DNA from: Trichobilharzia szidati
Taxonomy: Eukaryota; Platyhelminthes; Trematoda; Strigeidida; Schistosomatidae
Direction: 5' to 3'
Length of the DNA stretch: 64,000 nucleotides
NCBI GenBank assembly: GCA_944472155.2
Contig: OX235279.1
Coordinates: 177,485,868-177,549,867, forward strand
Shown: positions 21,510 to 32,700 of the stretch, one piece after another
Layout of the letters: each line of letters starts with the position of its first letter
Position numbering within the stretch: position 1 is the stretch's first letter
The notes under the pieces: generated by a model
Databases searched by the model: none
Told to the model about the DNA's origin: nothing
Seen by the model: the letters and a program-made list of their open reading frames with translations, nothing else
Translations under genes and position numbers: made by a program

Positions 21510-22420
21510 CATGGTGATTAACTGATATATATGCAGACGATATAGTCCTTCTAGGCGAGGAAACTGACAAAATGCAGAGTCTTCTGAACACCTTGAGTTG
21601 CAATCTACAAATGTTTGGCATGCGATTCTCTCCCGCCAAATGCAAGATGATGAGGCTAAAGGATTGGACTACACCGACCCCTAGATTAGAAATAGGAAGT
21701 GAAGTGGTAGAGCACGTTGACCGCTTCACTTACTTGGGAAGTACCATCAGCCAGTGCTAACGGGTTGATCTCTGACGAAATCTCAGCACTAACACAGAGG
21801 GCTAGTTTCGCATATGCCAGTTTACACCGTCTCTGGTGTAGACGTGATATCCGGCTGGCTATCCACCAATGGGCGTGTGTACTGCTCATCAGTCCGCTCC
21901 GTCCTCCTTTATGGCTGTGAGACCTGGCCATTGAGAGTGGAAGACATGAAAATGCTGATTAGCTGTCTTCGATCATAGGTGCATACGTTCAATCTACCGT
22001 GTGAAATGGTATAATAAGGTCAGCAATATTGAGGTTAAGCGTCGAGTGCTAGGTAAGGAGGGGAAATCAATCAATGAGGCCGTGAATTTACATCGACTGA
22101 GATGGTTAGGACATGTCTTACGTATGCATGGCCATCGCCTTCCTCGACGGGCAATGTTAGCTGACATAGGGTCAGGCTGGAAAAGATCTAGTGGCGGTCA
22201 AACCATGGCATTAGTCAATGAAATCCACAACAATTAGTGTAAGCTAGCCACGTAGGAAGGTGTAGACTTCCTGGTTGGAGTCCTCGGGACGGTGAAAACC
22301 AATGACGGCTGGAGACAATTGATGATGTGACTCAAAATCGTTCTCAATGGCTGGCACATATGCATCCACTCCTTGTGACTTATGATTTCCAATGAAACTG
22401 TTTTGTTTTTCGTTATTACT
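21510..22420 (+). mobile_element. LINE (RTE-like, second family), C-terminal part
   Basis: Encodes IYADDIVLLGEETDKMQSLL (RT motif C, 21530), VEHVDRFTYLGSTIS (21710), LWCRRDIRLAIHQ, WYNKVSNIEVKRRVLG (22003) and HRLRWLGHVLRM followed by HRLPRRAMLA (22090). This differs from the SR2-like copies and matches the minus-strand copy at 30.4-32.0 kb. At least one frameshift breaks it. The family may be the schistosome SR3/Perere-3 group, but I cannot confirm it. Confidence 0.7.
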
Positions 22421-22920
22421 ATTCCTTTGTCTGACACCTCTGTTTACTGTCTACATTATGCATTTCTCCTACTTTGTTCTCTTGCTTTGTGTGCAACATG
22501 GAGTGTGGCGACATGAATTGCCGCACATCTGTGCAAAGTTCTATGTCGAAAACAGGCAGACAGACAGAACTGATATACATTTGTACACACCTACATATAT
22601 ATATCGTTTATCATGTCGCCTATAAAGCTGCAACTCCCAGATTTATTTTGTCTCCATCATTTCGCATCAATAGAATGCGAATTCTTTGGTTGATCATTAG
22701 CTGCTCAGTACACTGATGGTTAAAGTTTCGCTCTTATGAGTGCCCAGTGCTGAAAAAAAGTATTTTTATTTCATCGACCTGAACCTTAGCTATAAATGTA
22801 CAGTTTCTTCACAAATTAGAGACAAAAGATTAGAGAAATCTCAGATTCTACATTTCCCCACCCCCTGTTAAGGAGAATATCCCAAGGCTATTCAAATACA
22901 TTCAGATACCTCTTTTACAA

Positions 22921-23200
22921 GTTTGACCACAGATTGATATCCATGGTATCAATGCTACAGGACGGTGTTTCCTGCAGTTCTAGTGAGAAGTCGAGACCAG
23001 TGAGGATGGATGCCCCACAGACGACATTGGTTAATGGTCGCGCTAAAGCACGAATTGACGAAAGTTAGAATTCATGAGTTGGCCATTGAATCGGACTGCG
23101 TTCTGCCGATGATTCCCAAACTAGGATGAAACAGTTGTCCAGTTGTACTCCAGTACTGGTTTTCAATGCTTCTCTAACTGATATCAATCCGTGGTCAAAC
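22921..23200 (+). mobile_element. tRNA-like foldback SINE, short copy
   Basis: Bounded by 21-bp inverted ends (22921-22941 and 23180-23200, one mismatch). Inside are CTACAGGACGGTGTTTCC and GAGAAGTCGAGACCAGTGAG, as in the copy at 32268-32707, but most of the tRNA-like region is deleted. Confidence 0.7.
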
Positions 23201-23594
23201 TCTTAAAAACAAATCTAATCCTTACAAACCAACTTCTGAAAATCAAATAACTTTGTCCTGATTCTATTACACTGATGATTAGCTTATAAGCATGTCTTGT
23301 TTACACTAACTCGTTACTTCTGACAGAATGACAGGTTATATATTCCCGTTTATATATGTTAATTGGTCTCAGGCCTTGTTGAACAGATTGTAGATAAATG
23401 CACAGTAATTCGTTTACTGAATTAACAAAAATCACACCAGTAGTGTTTTGGGTCTTTTTTTAATCAGGATTTTCTCATTAATGCTGATGCGTTTTTGAAC
23501 GATTTAATTCTGTGAGCAGATCAACGAGCCCTGAAAGTAAGATAGGTTGACTTAAATCGGTCGAGCAGTATTGTAGGCACATTGGAAGACTACA

Positions 23595-23804
23595 GCCCTC
23601 GAGTGGAACCCGAAAGGGAAGCGGCGAGTTGGTCGTCAGTGCAAGTGTGACTTGGAGGAGGTCATGTGAAGAGGAGATGAAAGCGTGTGGGCAGACTTGG
23701 AGCCAGGTGAAAACTCTAGCAGAGAACCGAACGCAATGGAGACGCATTGCTGAAGCCCTATGTTCCTCTAGGAATTAAAGGAAACAATAATAATATTTTA
23801 ATAA
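23595..23804 (+). mobile_element. RTE-clade LINE 3' end with 14-bp target duplication
   Basis: Starts at CCCTCGAGTGGAACCCGAAA and ends with GCCCTATGTTCCTCTAGGAA plus an ATA-rich tail. ATTGGAAGACTACA is repeated exactly at 23581-23594 and 23805-23818. A strongly 5'-truncated insertion of the subfamily at 5.72 kb. Confidence 0.85.
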
Positions 23805-23819
23805 ATTGGAAGACTACAC

Positions 23820-24540
23820 CTTTGAAAGGTAACCCTAATAAATCTCCATCGTTTACCTACATGAAAAATATTTTACATATTCTCAAAGAAATAGAAACTC
23901 AGATCTTTGAGTCAGTGCCAACACTGGTTGTCCTTCTGCAGTGAAAAGAACACTGTTATGGTACTCCGACTGGTATCAACTGTTTCCAAAGTAACCTGGA
24001 ATGAATATTCCCCGACCGCAATGCTTTGAGAACATATCCGTGCATCTAGGTCTCCAGTATTTATAAATCTGTTGACACAATTTGATTGGCTTGTTTCCTT
24101 ATTTAGCCTAAGCCAGTATCCATAAACTGTTTTGAAGTTGCTCAAAGTCTGGACAACCCTAACATGCAGGGAGTGTCTACAGTCCCGAAGGAACTCATTT
24201 CTTTCGCCTCAAGTTTGCAGTTACGCCTCAAGCATCTCAAGCGATAATGGTTTGGACGTAATAAAATATACTAAGTGTTTTATGCAACAGTCAATACACG
24301 AGTTGACGTGAATCTGTCACGTTGACATGCAACTATTGAAATCTCACTTGATTTATCCAGGGAAAACGGAGTCAGCGTGTACTTGCCTTTGGCATTTAGT
24401 TGGTACTTAAGATCTTAATTGCTTAAGATCTCTGATCTTAATCTTTGCCTAAATGTCACCTTATCTCCTAGTTTAAATTCTAATCACTATAAAACAGAAC
24501 ATTTTCTTCTTTTTTTTAACTGATTAAAAATGCCCATTAA
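23820..24540. other. no gene recognised
   Basis: No supported coding or repeat feature. Confidence 0.3.
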
Positions 24541-24562
24541 AATTTACAAAAGAATGGATACT

Positions 24563-24610
24563 GAACAAAGAATAAATACTCTTTTCGATAACCCCTTCAT
24601 CATCATGCTC
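24563..24610 (-). ncRNA. hammerhead-like motif in left inverted repeat
   Basis: On the minus strand GAGC (24610-24607) can pair with GTTC (24566-24563). An ATGATGA core (one change from CUGANGA), GAAA and stem III (AAGA/TCTT) follow. The cleavage position would be U. Stem II is poor; likely inactive. Confidence 0.45.
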
Positions 24611-25349
24611 TACAGTTATATATACATTATAGTGAATGAATGAATTAATGTTATCAGCAACATTAATACCGTTTAAAATTCAATGAAGTACATTCGGCTA
24701 TGAAATTCACGTGCGAAGAGGAATCCCAAAACAGAATTGCCTTCCTCGATGACCTCCATACAACAAAACCAGATGGTAGCATGAAAAGAAATTTGCATAG
24801 AACAAATACTTGGACAGGACAATATACACATTGTCAGAGCTTCGTTCCCCTCAAGTACAAAAGAAATTTAGTAAAGACCCTCAGCCACGAGGTAAGAGTT
24901 ATATGCTGAGAAGAAGCAATTGAAGATGAATTAAGCATTGTATAGGATACTTTGGTCGAAAATAGCTATCCCGAAAAATTTATCACGGAAGACATGATTA
25001 AGAAAGTGGAAAAGGACTACTCACTATCCGTGAACAAGAAGCCTTTATATGTACGACTACAATTCATGGGCGATATACCAAGCGAGATAATTAAGAAGAA
25101 ATTAAGAAAATCAGTTCAAAGAACTTTTAATGCTGGCGAACTACACGTATTATTCTCCACACGACCGATGGTGATTCCTCGACTAAAAGATGAAGTACCT
25201 AGACTAGCCACTTCAAATTGTATCTACCAATTCAACTGTGCCTGTGGAGTGAGTTACATCAGCCTTTGCTCTAGGAACTTGATTTTTCATGCTCGAGAAC
25301 ATTTCCCAGTATGGCTTAGTAACGGTGTAGTGAAAACCATTGACATTTC

Positions 25350-25872
25350 GATGTGTATCTACCAGTTTGACTGAAGCTGCGGAGCCAGCTACATTGGGCG
25401 TACAATTAGGCAGGTTCATTGTCGTATTTCCGAACATCATCCATCATGGTTAAGTAAGGGACAAACAAAATCTATTCGTAGTTCTATTTTAGCGCACCTT
25501 GTTGTTACTGAGCACAAAGTTGATGTCAATACTGCATTTAAAATTATTTATCGCATCTCGACTAATCTTAACTTTGCTCTACGAGGTCGTCTTCTACAGA
25601 CAGCTGAGGCAATCGGAATCCACCTGAAGAAGCCAAGCCTATGTGCTCAAAAGAAATTTGTACAGCCACTTTCCTTACCGTGGCCAACGTTACAAGAAAG
25701 CATAAACAGGACTACGTCGCCCCCCTTCCCCTAAACCTTTGAAAACTATAAAAATTATAATTGTCCAAATTATTTTATTTTTATTTTGACCACTTCACCT
25801 TTAATTACGTGTTATCCTTGTAAAATTAATTTATTCTAACCATTTCTACCTTTTAAATGTGTATTGATTTAG
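25350..25872 (+). mobile_element. second PLE inserted in the first PLE's endonuclease
   Basis: The host frame (FPVWLSNGVVKTIDIS) breaks near 25345 and resumes at 25873 (ILDHLVETG). In between lies another PLE endonuclease: CIYQFD, one stop, SCGASYIGRTIRQVHCRISEH, HLVVTEHKVDVNTAFKIIYR and TAEAIGIHLKKPSLCAQKK. TTTCGAT before and GTTCAAT at the end may be an imperfect target duplication. Confidence 0.7.
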
Positions 25873-26281
25873 TTCAATATTAGACCATCTGGTAGAAACC
25901 GGCCAACCATAAAGCCAGCATTGAAGAATCCTTCTCCGTCCTCAACCGGCTGCCTAATAAATTGCCAAAAGCATCCAGGCGCCGCATACTCCAAACAGTA
26001 GAGGCTATCGCAATTGGCTTCAAACAACCAGTGCTTTGTGTGCAGAAGAAGCAAGTCCAACCAGCCACTACTACTGCCCTGACTGACCTTCAGTGGAGAC
26101 CATAAATTCATGAATTTGTAATATTACCTTTCCTAATTTTTCTGACATTCAGCTTATTTTATGTTGATGCTATTCAGCCGTAATCCGTTAATATTATTGA
26201 TTCGATATTATTTAAACAGTATTAATCTTGTTCATAACACTAGTTCATTCATTCATTTACTATAATGTATACATAACTGTA

Positions 26282-26326
26282 CAGCCTAATGATGAAGTCA
26301 TCGAAAAGAGTATTTATTCTTTGTTC
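26282..26326 (+). ncRNA. hammerhead-like motif in right inverted repeat
   Basis: CAGC, CTAATGA (one change from the core), GAAA at 26303-26306, an AAGA/TCTT stem III and GTTC at 26323-26326. Counterpart of 24563-24610; likely inactive. Confidence 0.4.
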
Positions 26327-26398
26327 AATATCCATTCTTCTTTTTTATTTCAAATGCATCAGTATGCAAACTGAAGTCTACATTTAAATAGATAGCTA

Positions 26399-26404
26399 TT
26401 TATT
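26399..26404 (-). terminator. candidate polyadenylation signal of EF-hand gene 1
   Basis: AATAAA on the minus strand, about 175 nt past the stop codon at 26578. It is the first such hexamer found downstream of the stop. Confidence 0.45.
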
Positions 26405-26577
26405 GACAACACACATATATGTATATATATTTAAACAAAGATGTTTTAGACGACAGAAATGCCTTAGTGTTGCAAGTTAATGACAGCTTAACAACAGAAC
26501 ACATCAATTAAAATAAACAAAAAAAGACACATAAAATTCTATGACACTGAGTTTCATTGTACACTGAAATTATATAT

Positions 26578-26782
26578 TTAAGGTCGACGCATAAAATTCA
26601 AAAACTGTTGATAATCCATCCCATTGTCTTTGTTTATTTTATTTCGAGTCATCCATTCACTGAGTTGACTTGTTTGCAGGTCATAGCCCATTTCTTGTAG
26701 TAGACTTACAACTTCTGAGACAGAAATCCTTCCAGAATTATCTTTGTCCATATCGTTGAAAACAGAACGCCAGACAGCTGAC
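26578..26782 (-). CDS. EF-hand gene 1, exon 3 (third and fourth EF-hands, stop)
   Basis: The acceptor is at 26784-26783 (TCTATAG); the first base completes a GA|G codon split across the intron. Encodes SAVWRSVFNDMDKDNSGRIS through to FMRRP and a TAA at 26580-26578. Confidence 0.88.
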
Positions 26783-29700
26783 CTATAGAATGATAGTGAA
26801 TACAATAAATGTGAAAAAAACTTTATGTACATCTTCCATATTAGTTTGTTTATTAGGTGTATCACACAGTGAAACAGTATTATTTACTGGATGACGTTTC
26901 GAACAAAATTTATTGTTCATAATCATATCAATTGTGATCACACGACTTTGACACTTGAGTTTTATAGCTTTCTTTGTTCTCTCCTATTTGTCGTATGGGT
27001 AGTAGAATTTTCCAAATATCGGGGACAGGTGATGAATCATTCCTATTACATGTATTTGTAGTTGATTCGATAAACAAAGCTTCTGTTATCAATTTCTCCC
27101 TATACCCTGTGACATTAGATTTTAAAACTGTCATCCTATCCCATCCTACATTGCGTGGTTGTGTGTGACTGCATGTAGTGCTATAGCTGAACTATTCTCT
27201 GGATTTCTTATCTTATTTGGGTCAACCGATCTAGATTTTGCTAGGTTTTTATGTTCAGCTAGTCTGACTGCCTCTGTTCTACTAGTTTGACCTATGTATT
27301 TGACCTGACAATCATTCCAGTAGGGTATTACGTAAACTAAATTGTTTTGTTTTAAAGGCTCCACAATATCCTTTAACTGAGAAAGCTTGTTTCTAATTGA
27401 GTTTGTGGGTTTGAATGCCGTTTTTATTCCTGCCTTTTTAAGAATTCTGCGTAAGGCTTCCGAAGTTCCTTCCTTGTATGTAATTACTACTGATGATTTA
27501 GATTCTTTATTGTTGGTGTCGTCAGGGGCAGTCAGACTAGCTGAACATAAAGACCTAGCAAAATCTAGATTGGTTGACCCGAATAAGATAAGAAATCTAG
27601 AGAATAGTTCAGCTATAGCACTACATGCAGTCACACACAACCACACAATGTAGGATGGGATAGGATGACAGTTTTAAAATCTAATGTCACAGGGTATAGG
27701 GAGAAATTGATAACAGAAGCTTTGTTTATCGAATCAACTACAAATACATGTAATAGGAATGATTCATCACCTGTCCCCGATATTTGGAAAATTCTACTAC
27801 CCATACGACAAATAGGAGAGAACAAAGAAAGCTATAAAACTCAAGTGTCAAAGTCGTGTGATCACAATTGATATGATTATGAACAATAAATTTTGTTCGA
27901 AATGTCATCCAGTAAATAATACTGTTTCACTGTGTGATATACCTAATAAACAAACAAATATGGAATTACTTACTACCACAGTGCCCAAGTTTTACGCATA
28001 TATTTTACGTACATCTTGCTTATCATTTATAAACGCATAAAATTTCCAGCTTAATCGACTAACTGACTTGTTTCAACACACAGAACTTTGCACGAAGGTG
28101 CAGTAGTTCAAGGTACCACATTCTATGTAGCACACAAAGATAGAGGATTGAGAGACAGAAGATATTCGGAAGAAATATAATAAGCAGAAATGTGTGAGAG
28201 AGAAAGAATCGCAACATGGAAGAACAGTAGAGTTTTATTGGATCGCACACAAGGAATGCACCTGCAACAGTGGGAAGGATTTCGAGCCATTAATATATAT
28301 GTGTAACACTTGGGCACTGTGGTAGTAAGTAATTTCATATTAGTTTGTTTATTAGATGTATCACACAGTGAGTGAAACAGTATTACGACGAAGTACGGAC
28401 ACAATGTGCACAGACATTAAAACGACAAAACATGGAAAGTCTAACCTGACAAAACCAGAGATAGAAGCCCTGAAACACCTTAAGAATAACAAGGATATAG
28501 TAATCACAAAGTCAGACAAAGGAAATGCAACAGTAGTATTAAACAACAAACACTCACATACAAACAGGACCATATGAAGAAATCAATAAATCAATAGACA
28601 CAGTTATGAATAAAGTTAAGAAATCCACAGCGGATCTTATACGCCGAATGAAGCCGTTTCTAGGTGAGTCTAAGTGGTTTAATTTAATGCCCAAAACTAA
28701 TAACCCCAGTAGGATGTATGGTGCTGTTAAAATTCATAAGTCAGGATAACCTATTAGACCTATAGTTGATTTTAGAAATTCACCTACATATGAATTATCT
28801 CAATATGTAGCCATGGTATTAAATCCCCTTAGAAACCACTCGAAATCTAGACTAAAAAATTCTTATGAACTAAAACATACAGATTAGATAATTTAAAATT
28901 AGATAATGAAGAAAAAATGGTTAGTTTTGACATTATCAGTTTATATAAACGCATACCAATAAATATGGCTATAGAGGCAGTCAGGAACGAACTCATCTCT
29001 GACCAAGAACTCGAACTTAGGACGAAAGTGCCACTTGAGGACATAATGCAGCTATGCCTGACTTCCACAGTATTTAAATTCCTAGGGAAAATATACAAAT
29101 AAACTGAGGGACATGCCGTGGGTTCACCAATATCCCCGGTTGTGCCGAGTATATTCATGGATAAGTGGGAAAACATAGTGATCGCAACGTTCAGCCCCAC
29201 CTCAAAAGTATGGGGAAGGTATGTAGATGACACACTCACTGTACTTGGAACAAAAAAAGATAGATTTTTCGAACATATCAACTTAAAGGTGGAGTCAATT
29301 CAGTTCACTTACTAAATCGAAAGTCAGGAAGGGGAGCTTCCAATGTTAGATTGCAACGTAAAAACGAAAGAAGATGGGAAGTTAAACACTAGTATTTACA
29401 GGAAACCCACACATTCAAACAGATATTTGGACTTCCGATCATCCCACCCTATGCCAGTAAAAATAGGATTGGTGAAATGTTTAAATGACAGAGCACAAAA
29501 ACTAAGTAGTACGAAGGAAAATCTAAGACAGGAAGTGAGGCATATAAGAAAAGCCTTAAAACTTAATAATTACTCTGATAAATTTGTGAGGAAATATGTA
29601 GGGAAATGCAAAAATAAAATAAATAATGATAGTAGTGATAGTCATAATAGTAGTAGTAATAATAATGACGACATGAGTGTCAGACATGCGCAAGACAACA

Positions 29701-32700
29701 CTAACAATAAGGAATCTAAATCATCAGTAGTAATTCCATACAAGGAAGGAACCTCGGAAACCTTACACAGAATTCTTAACAATGCTGGCTGGAATAAAAG
29801 TGGCATTCAAACCGACAAATTCAATTAGAAACAAGGTTTGTCAGTTAATGGATTAATCCTGTGGAGCCTTTAAAACAAAACAATTTAGTTCTGAAATGAT
29901 TATCAGGTTAAATACATGGGTCGAAGTAGTAGAACAGAGGTAGTCAGACTAGCTGAACATAAAACCTAGCAAAATCTAGATTGGTTGACCCAAATAAGAT
30001 AAGAAATGTAGAGAATAATTCAGCTATACCACTCACTATATGCAATTACACACAACCATACAATAGGATGGGATGATGTGACAGTTTTAAAATCTAATGT
30101 CACAGGGTGGAGGGAGAGATTGATAACGGAAGCTTTGTTTATAGAATCAACTGCAAACACACATAGCAGGAATGATTCAACATCTGTACCAGATACCTGG
30201 AAAATTCTACTACCCCTACGACGACAAAGAGGAGAGAACAAAGAAAACTATAAAACTCAAGTTTCGAAGTCATGTTATTATAATTGATGAAATGATTATG
30301 AACAATAAGTGAATTGTGTTCGAAACCTTGTCGTCCAGTAAATAATACTGTTTCACTCAGTGTGTGATACATCTAATAAACAAACTAATATGGGATTTCG
30401 AGCCGTGTCAAGCAGGTCATTCTTGGCATCCCAAGGACCCTAACAAACAGTCTACATATTCCCATGTATCTCTGAGTAACTGTCAGAGATCTAATGGATT
30501 GCCACCATGTTTTCATTTGACTACAATTGGCTCTTCTCTAACCCAACCCTATATCAGCCAACATTCTCCGTCGAGGAAGGAGATGGCTAGGCATACGTAA
30601 CATATATCCTTAATCATCTCAATCGATGTAGCTTCACAACCTCATCGACTGATTTTGCATTCTTGCCTGAGACTCAACGCCTAACCTCAATATTACTCAC
30701 CCTGTTATACCATCTAACTTGGGGGATAGAACTCAGACACTTATGATCAAAGATAACTAGCCTTTTCATATCTCCCACTTTGAATAGCCACGTCTCACAG
30801 CCATAAAAGAGGACGGAGAGAAGTGCTGAGCAGTACACACGCCCTTTGGTCGACAGCCAGATGTCTCGTCTACTAAGCCAGAGATGGAGTAAACTGGCGT
30901 ATACTAAACCAACATTCTCTATCAGTTCTGAGATTTCGTCGGTGATCAACGAGTTAGGGCTGATACAACTTCTCAGATAAGTGAAGTGGTCAACAAGCTC
31001 CACAAAGCACTTCACTCCCTATCTTTAAGCTAGGAGCAAGTCGATGTAGTTCAGTCCAGTCCTGTAGCATCATATAACATTTGACGCGAGCGAATCGCAT
31101 GTCATATATTCGAAGATTGCTCCTTCTTAAGGTGTTCAGAAGACTCTGCATTTTGTCATTTTCTTCGTCACTTAACTCAATCTTACTTTAGTTGCTGTCT
31201 GATTAACTTTGTCTCTATACTACATCATTCTTGTATTAGCTAATCAATTATCTAAACTTGACAAACCTCATGTACACACACACACACACAAATATTTATA
31301 TATAAATGCGATTGTACAGCTATGTGAATGAATTCGCCAAAAAGAGTCTCTTCGCTGAATGTCTTCTCTTTTTCATATTTATTTTTTTGATTATAGTTTG
31401 AAACCACACAGTACTTTTGGTACAAGTATGGAATTTTCAGCCTGTGATATCGGTAGCCCAATTTTGCAGGCTGACCGCTGATATCAGGTGTGCGTCGGCA
31501 AGGGATCGTACCCCGGACCATGTGCATGGTTGGCGAGAGTCCTGACCGCTGTGCCACCGACGCACAAAGAAGAGAAATGGGAACAGTGGGCATCCCTGAA
31601 GGATACCACTAGTTGTCAACACTTCAGATGACAACTCGCCTTAAGCTCTCACCTGGCTGCATGATTTCGAGTAGAGTGCCTTGATTAGTACGATGTATTT
31701 TCTCGGCATTCCCTTCACAACCAAAAATCACCATAGTACCTCTCGGTCGACGGAATCGAATGCCGCTTTCATGTCAAGAAATATGACGATTACTGGACGC
31801 CAATAAATATGCCTATGTTTCAGAATCTCTCAAAGGGTAAATATGTCGTCAATACACCCTCTTCCTGGTCTAAAGCCTACCTAGTTTTCTAGTGTTTGTG
31901 CCTTCAAAGCACCACTTAGTCTACGCATGATTACTGAGCCCAGAACATTCGACACCATAATACCGCAGTCCACCTTGACAGTTCTCATACATGCAATGAG
32001 TACATTATGTAACAAAAACATGTGATGTTAACTGTGACAGTTTACATTACAACGACTTTGGTCCAATGGTAGAATGCTCAGCTATCACTTAACAAATCCG
32101 AGGTTCTATTCTCAAATGACGCAGTGATAAAACTCGCATAGCTTACTAGCCAACAGTAAGCCCTGGAAACAGGGACGGATATGGGTATGAGACTAGTAGG
32201 TGCACCTAGTATAAACAACGCCATAGTTCTCTATAGTTGGTTTGTAAGGCTTAGTTTTTTTTAACGGGTTGATCACGGATTGATATCAGTTAGAGAATTC
32301 GTAAAACCAAAACTAATCCTTACAAACCAAACCATAGAAAATTAATCTGATGCTCACTAGTCACTTGCTACAGGACAGAGTTTCCTGCAGTTCCAGTGAG
32401 AAGTCGAGACCAGTGAGGTCCATCCAGTCAAGTGTGAGCAGGGATGTCCCACCAACGACATTGGTTGATGGTCGCGCTAAACCATGAATTGGCGAAAGTT
32501 AGAATTCATGGGTTGACCATTGAATCGGGTCCCAGTGGCTGCTTAATGGCCTACGAGCTAGCTTGCCTTGTGACCGGAAGGTTGTGTGTTCGAACCTGTG
32601 TGGTGGGTGCGTACTGCCGATGATTTGCAAACTAGGATGAAACAGCTGTCCAGTACTCCAGTACTGGTTTTCAATGGTTCTCTAACTGATATCAATCCGT

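Larger units (their letters stand above)
24548..26339 (+). mobile_element. Penelope-like element with terminal inverted repeats
   Basis: Inverted repeats of about 130 bp (24548-24678 and 26211-26339) enclose a PLE body. It has a post-RT stretch (NRIAFLDDL, FVPLKYKRNLVKTLSHEVRV, 24730-24900), a connection (NSYPEKFITED, NKKPLYVRLQFMGDIPSEI, 24960-25090), a GIY-YIG start (CIYQFNCACGVSYISL, 25220), and the C-terminal part at 25875-26100. A second PLE is inserted at about 25350-25872. The 43.8-44.6 kb copy lacks that insertion. RT motifs A-C are missing. Confidence 0.75.
30420..32000 (-). mobile_element. LINE (second RTE-like family) with nested insertions
   Basis: Minus-strand coding remnants run VIFLDMKAAFDSVDRE (RT motif A, about 31790-31745), GILQGCPLFPFLF (motif B, about 31600), NDKMQSLLNTLRRS (31150), VELVDHFTYL (31000), LSRRDIWLS and VRWYNRVSNIEVRR (about 30710-30674). 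Same family as 21.5-22.4 kb. A PLE tail (31250-31380) and a SINE (31385-31568) split the coding part. Confidence 0.7.

Noticed and set aside
31260..31290. Microsatellites (AC, TA, AAT, ATT) as possible regulatory DNA
   Set aside because: They are simple repeats, several lie at LINE or PLE tails, and nothing in the sequence links them to gene control.
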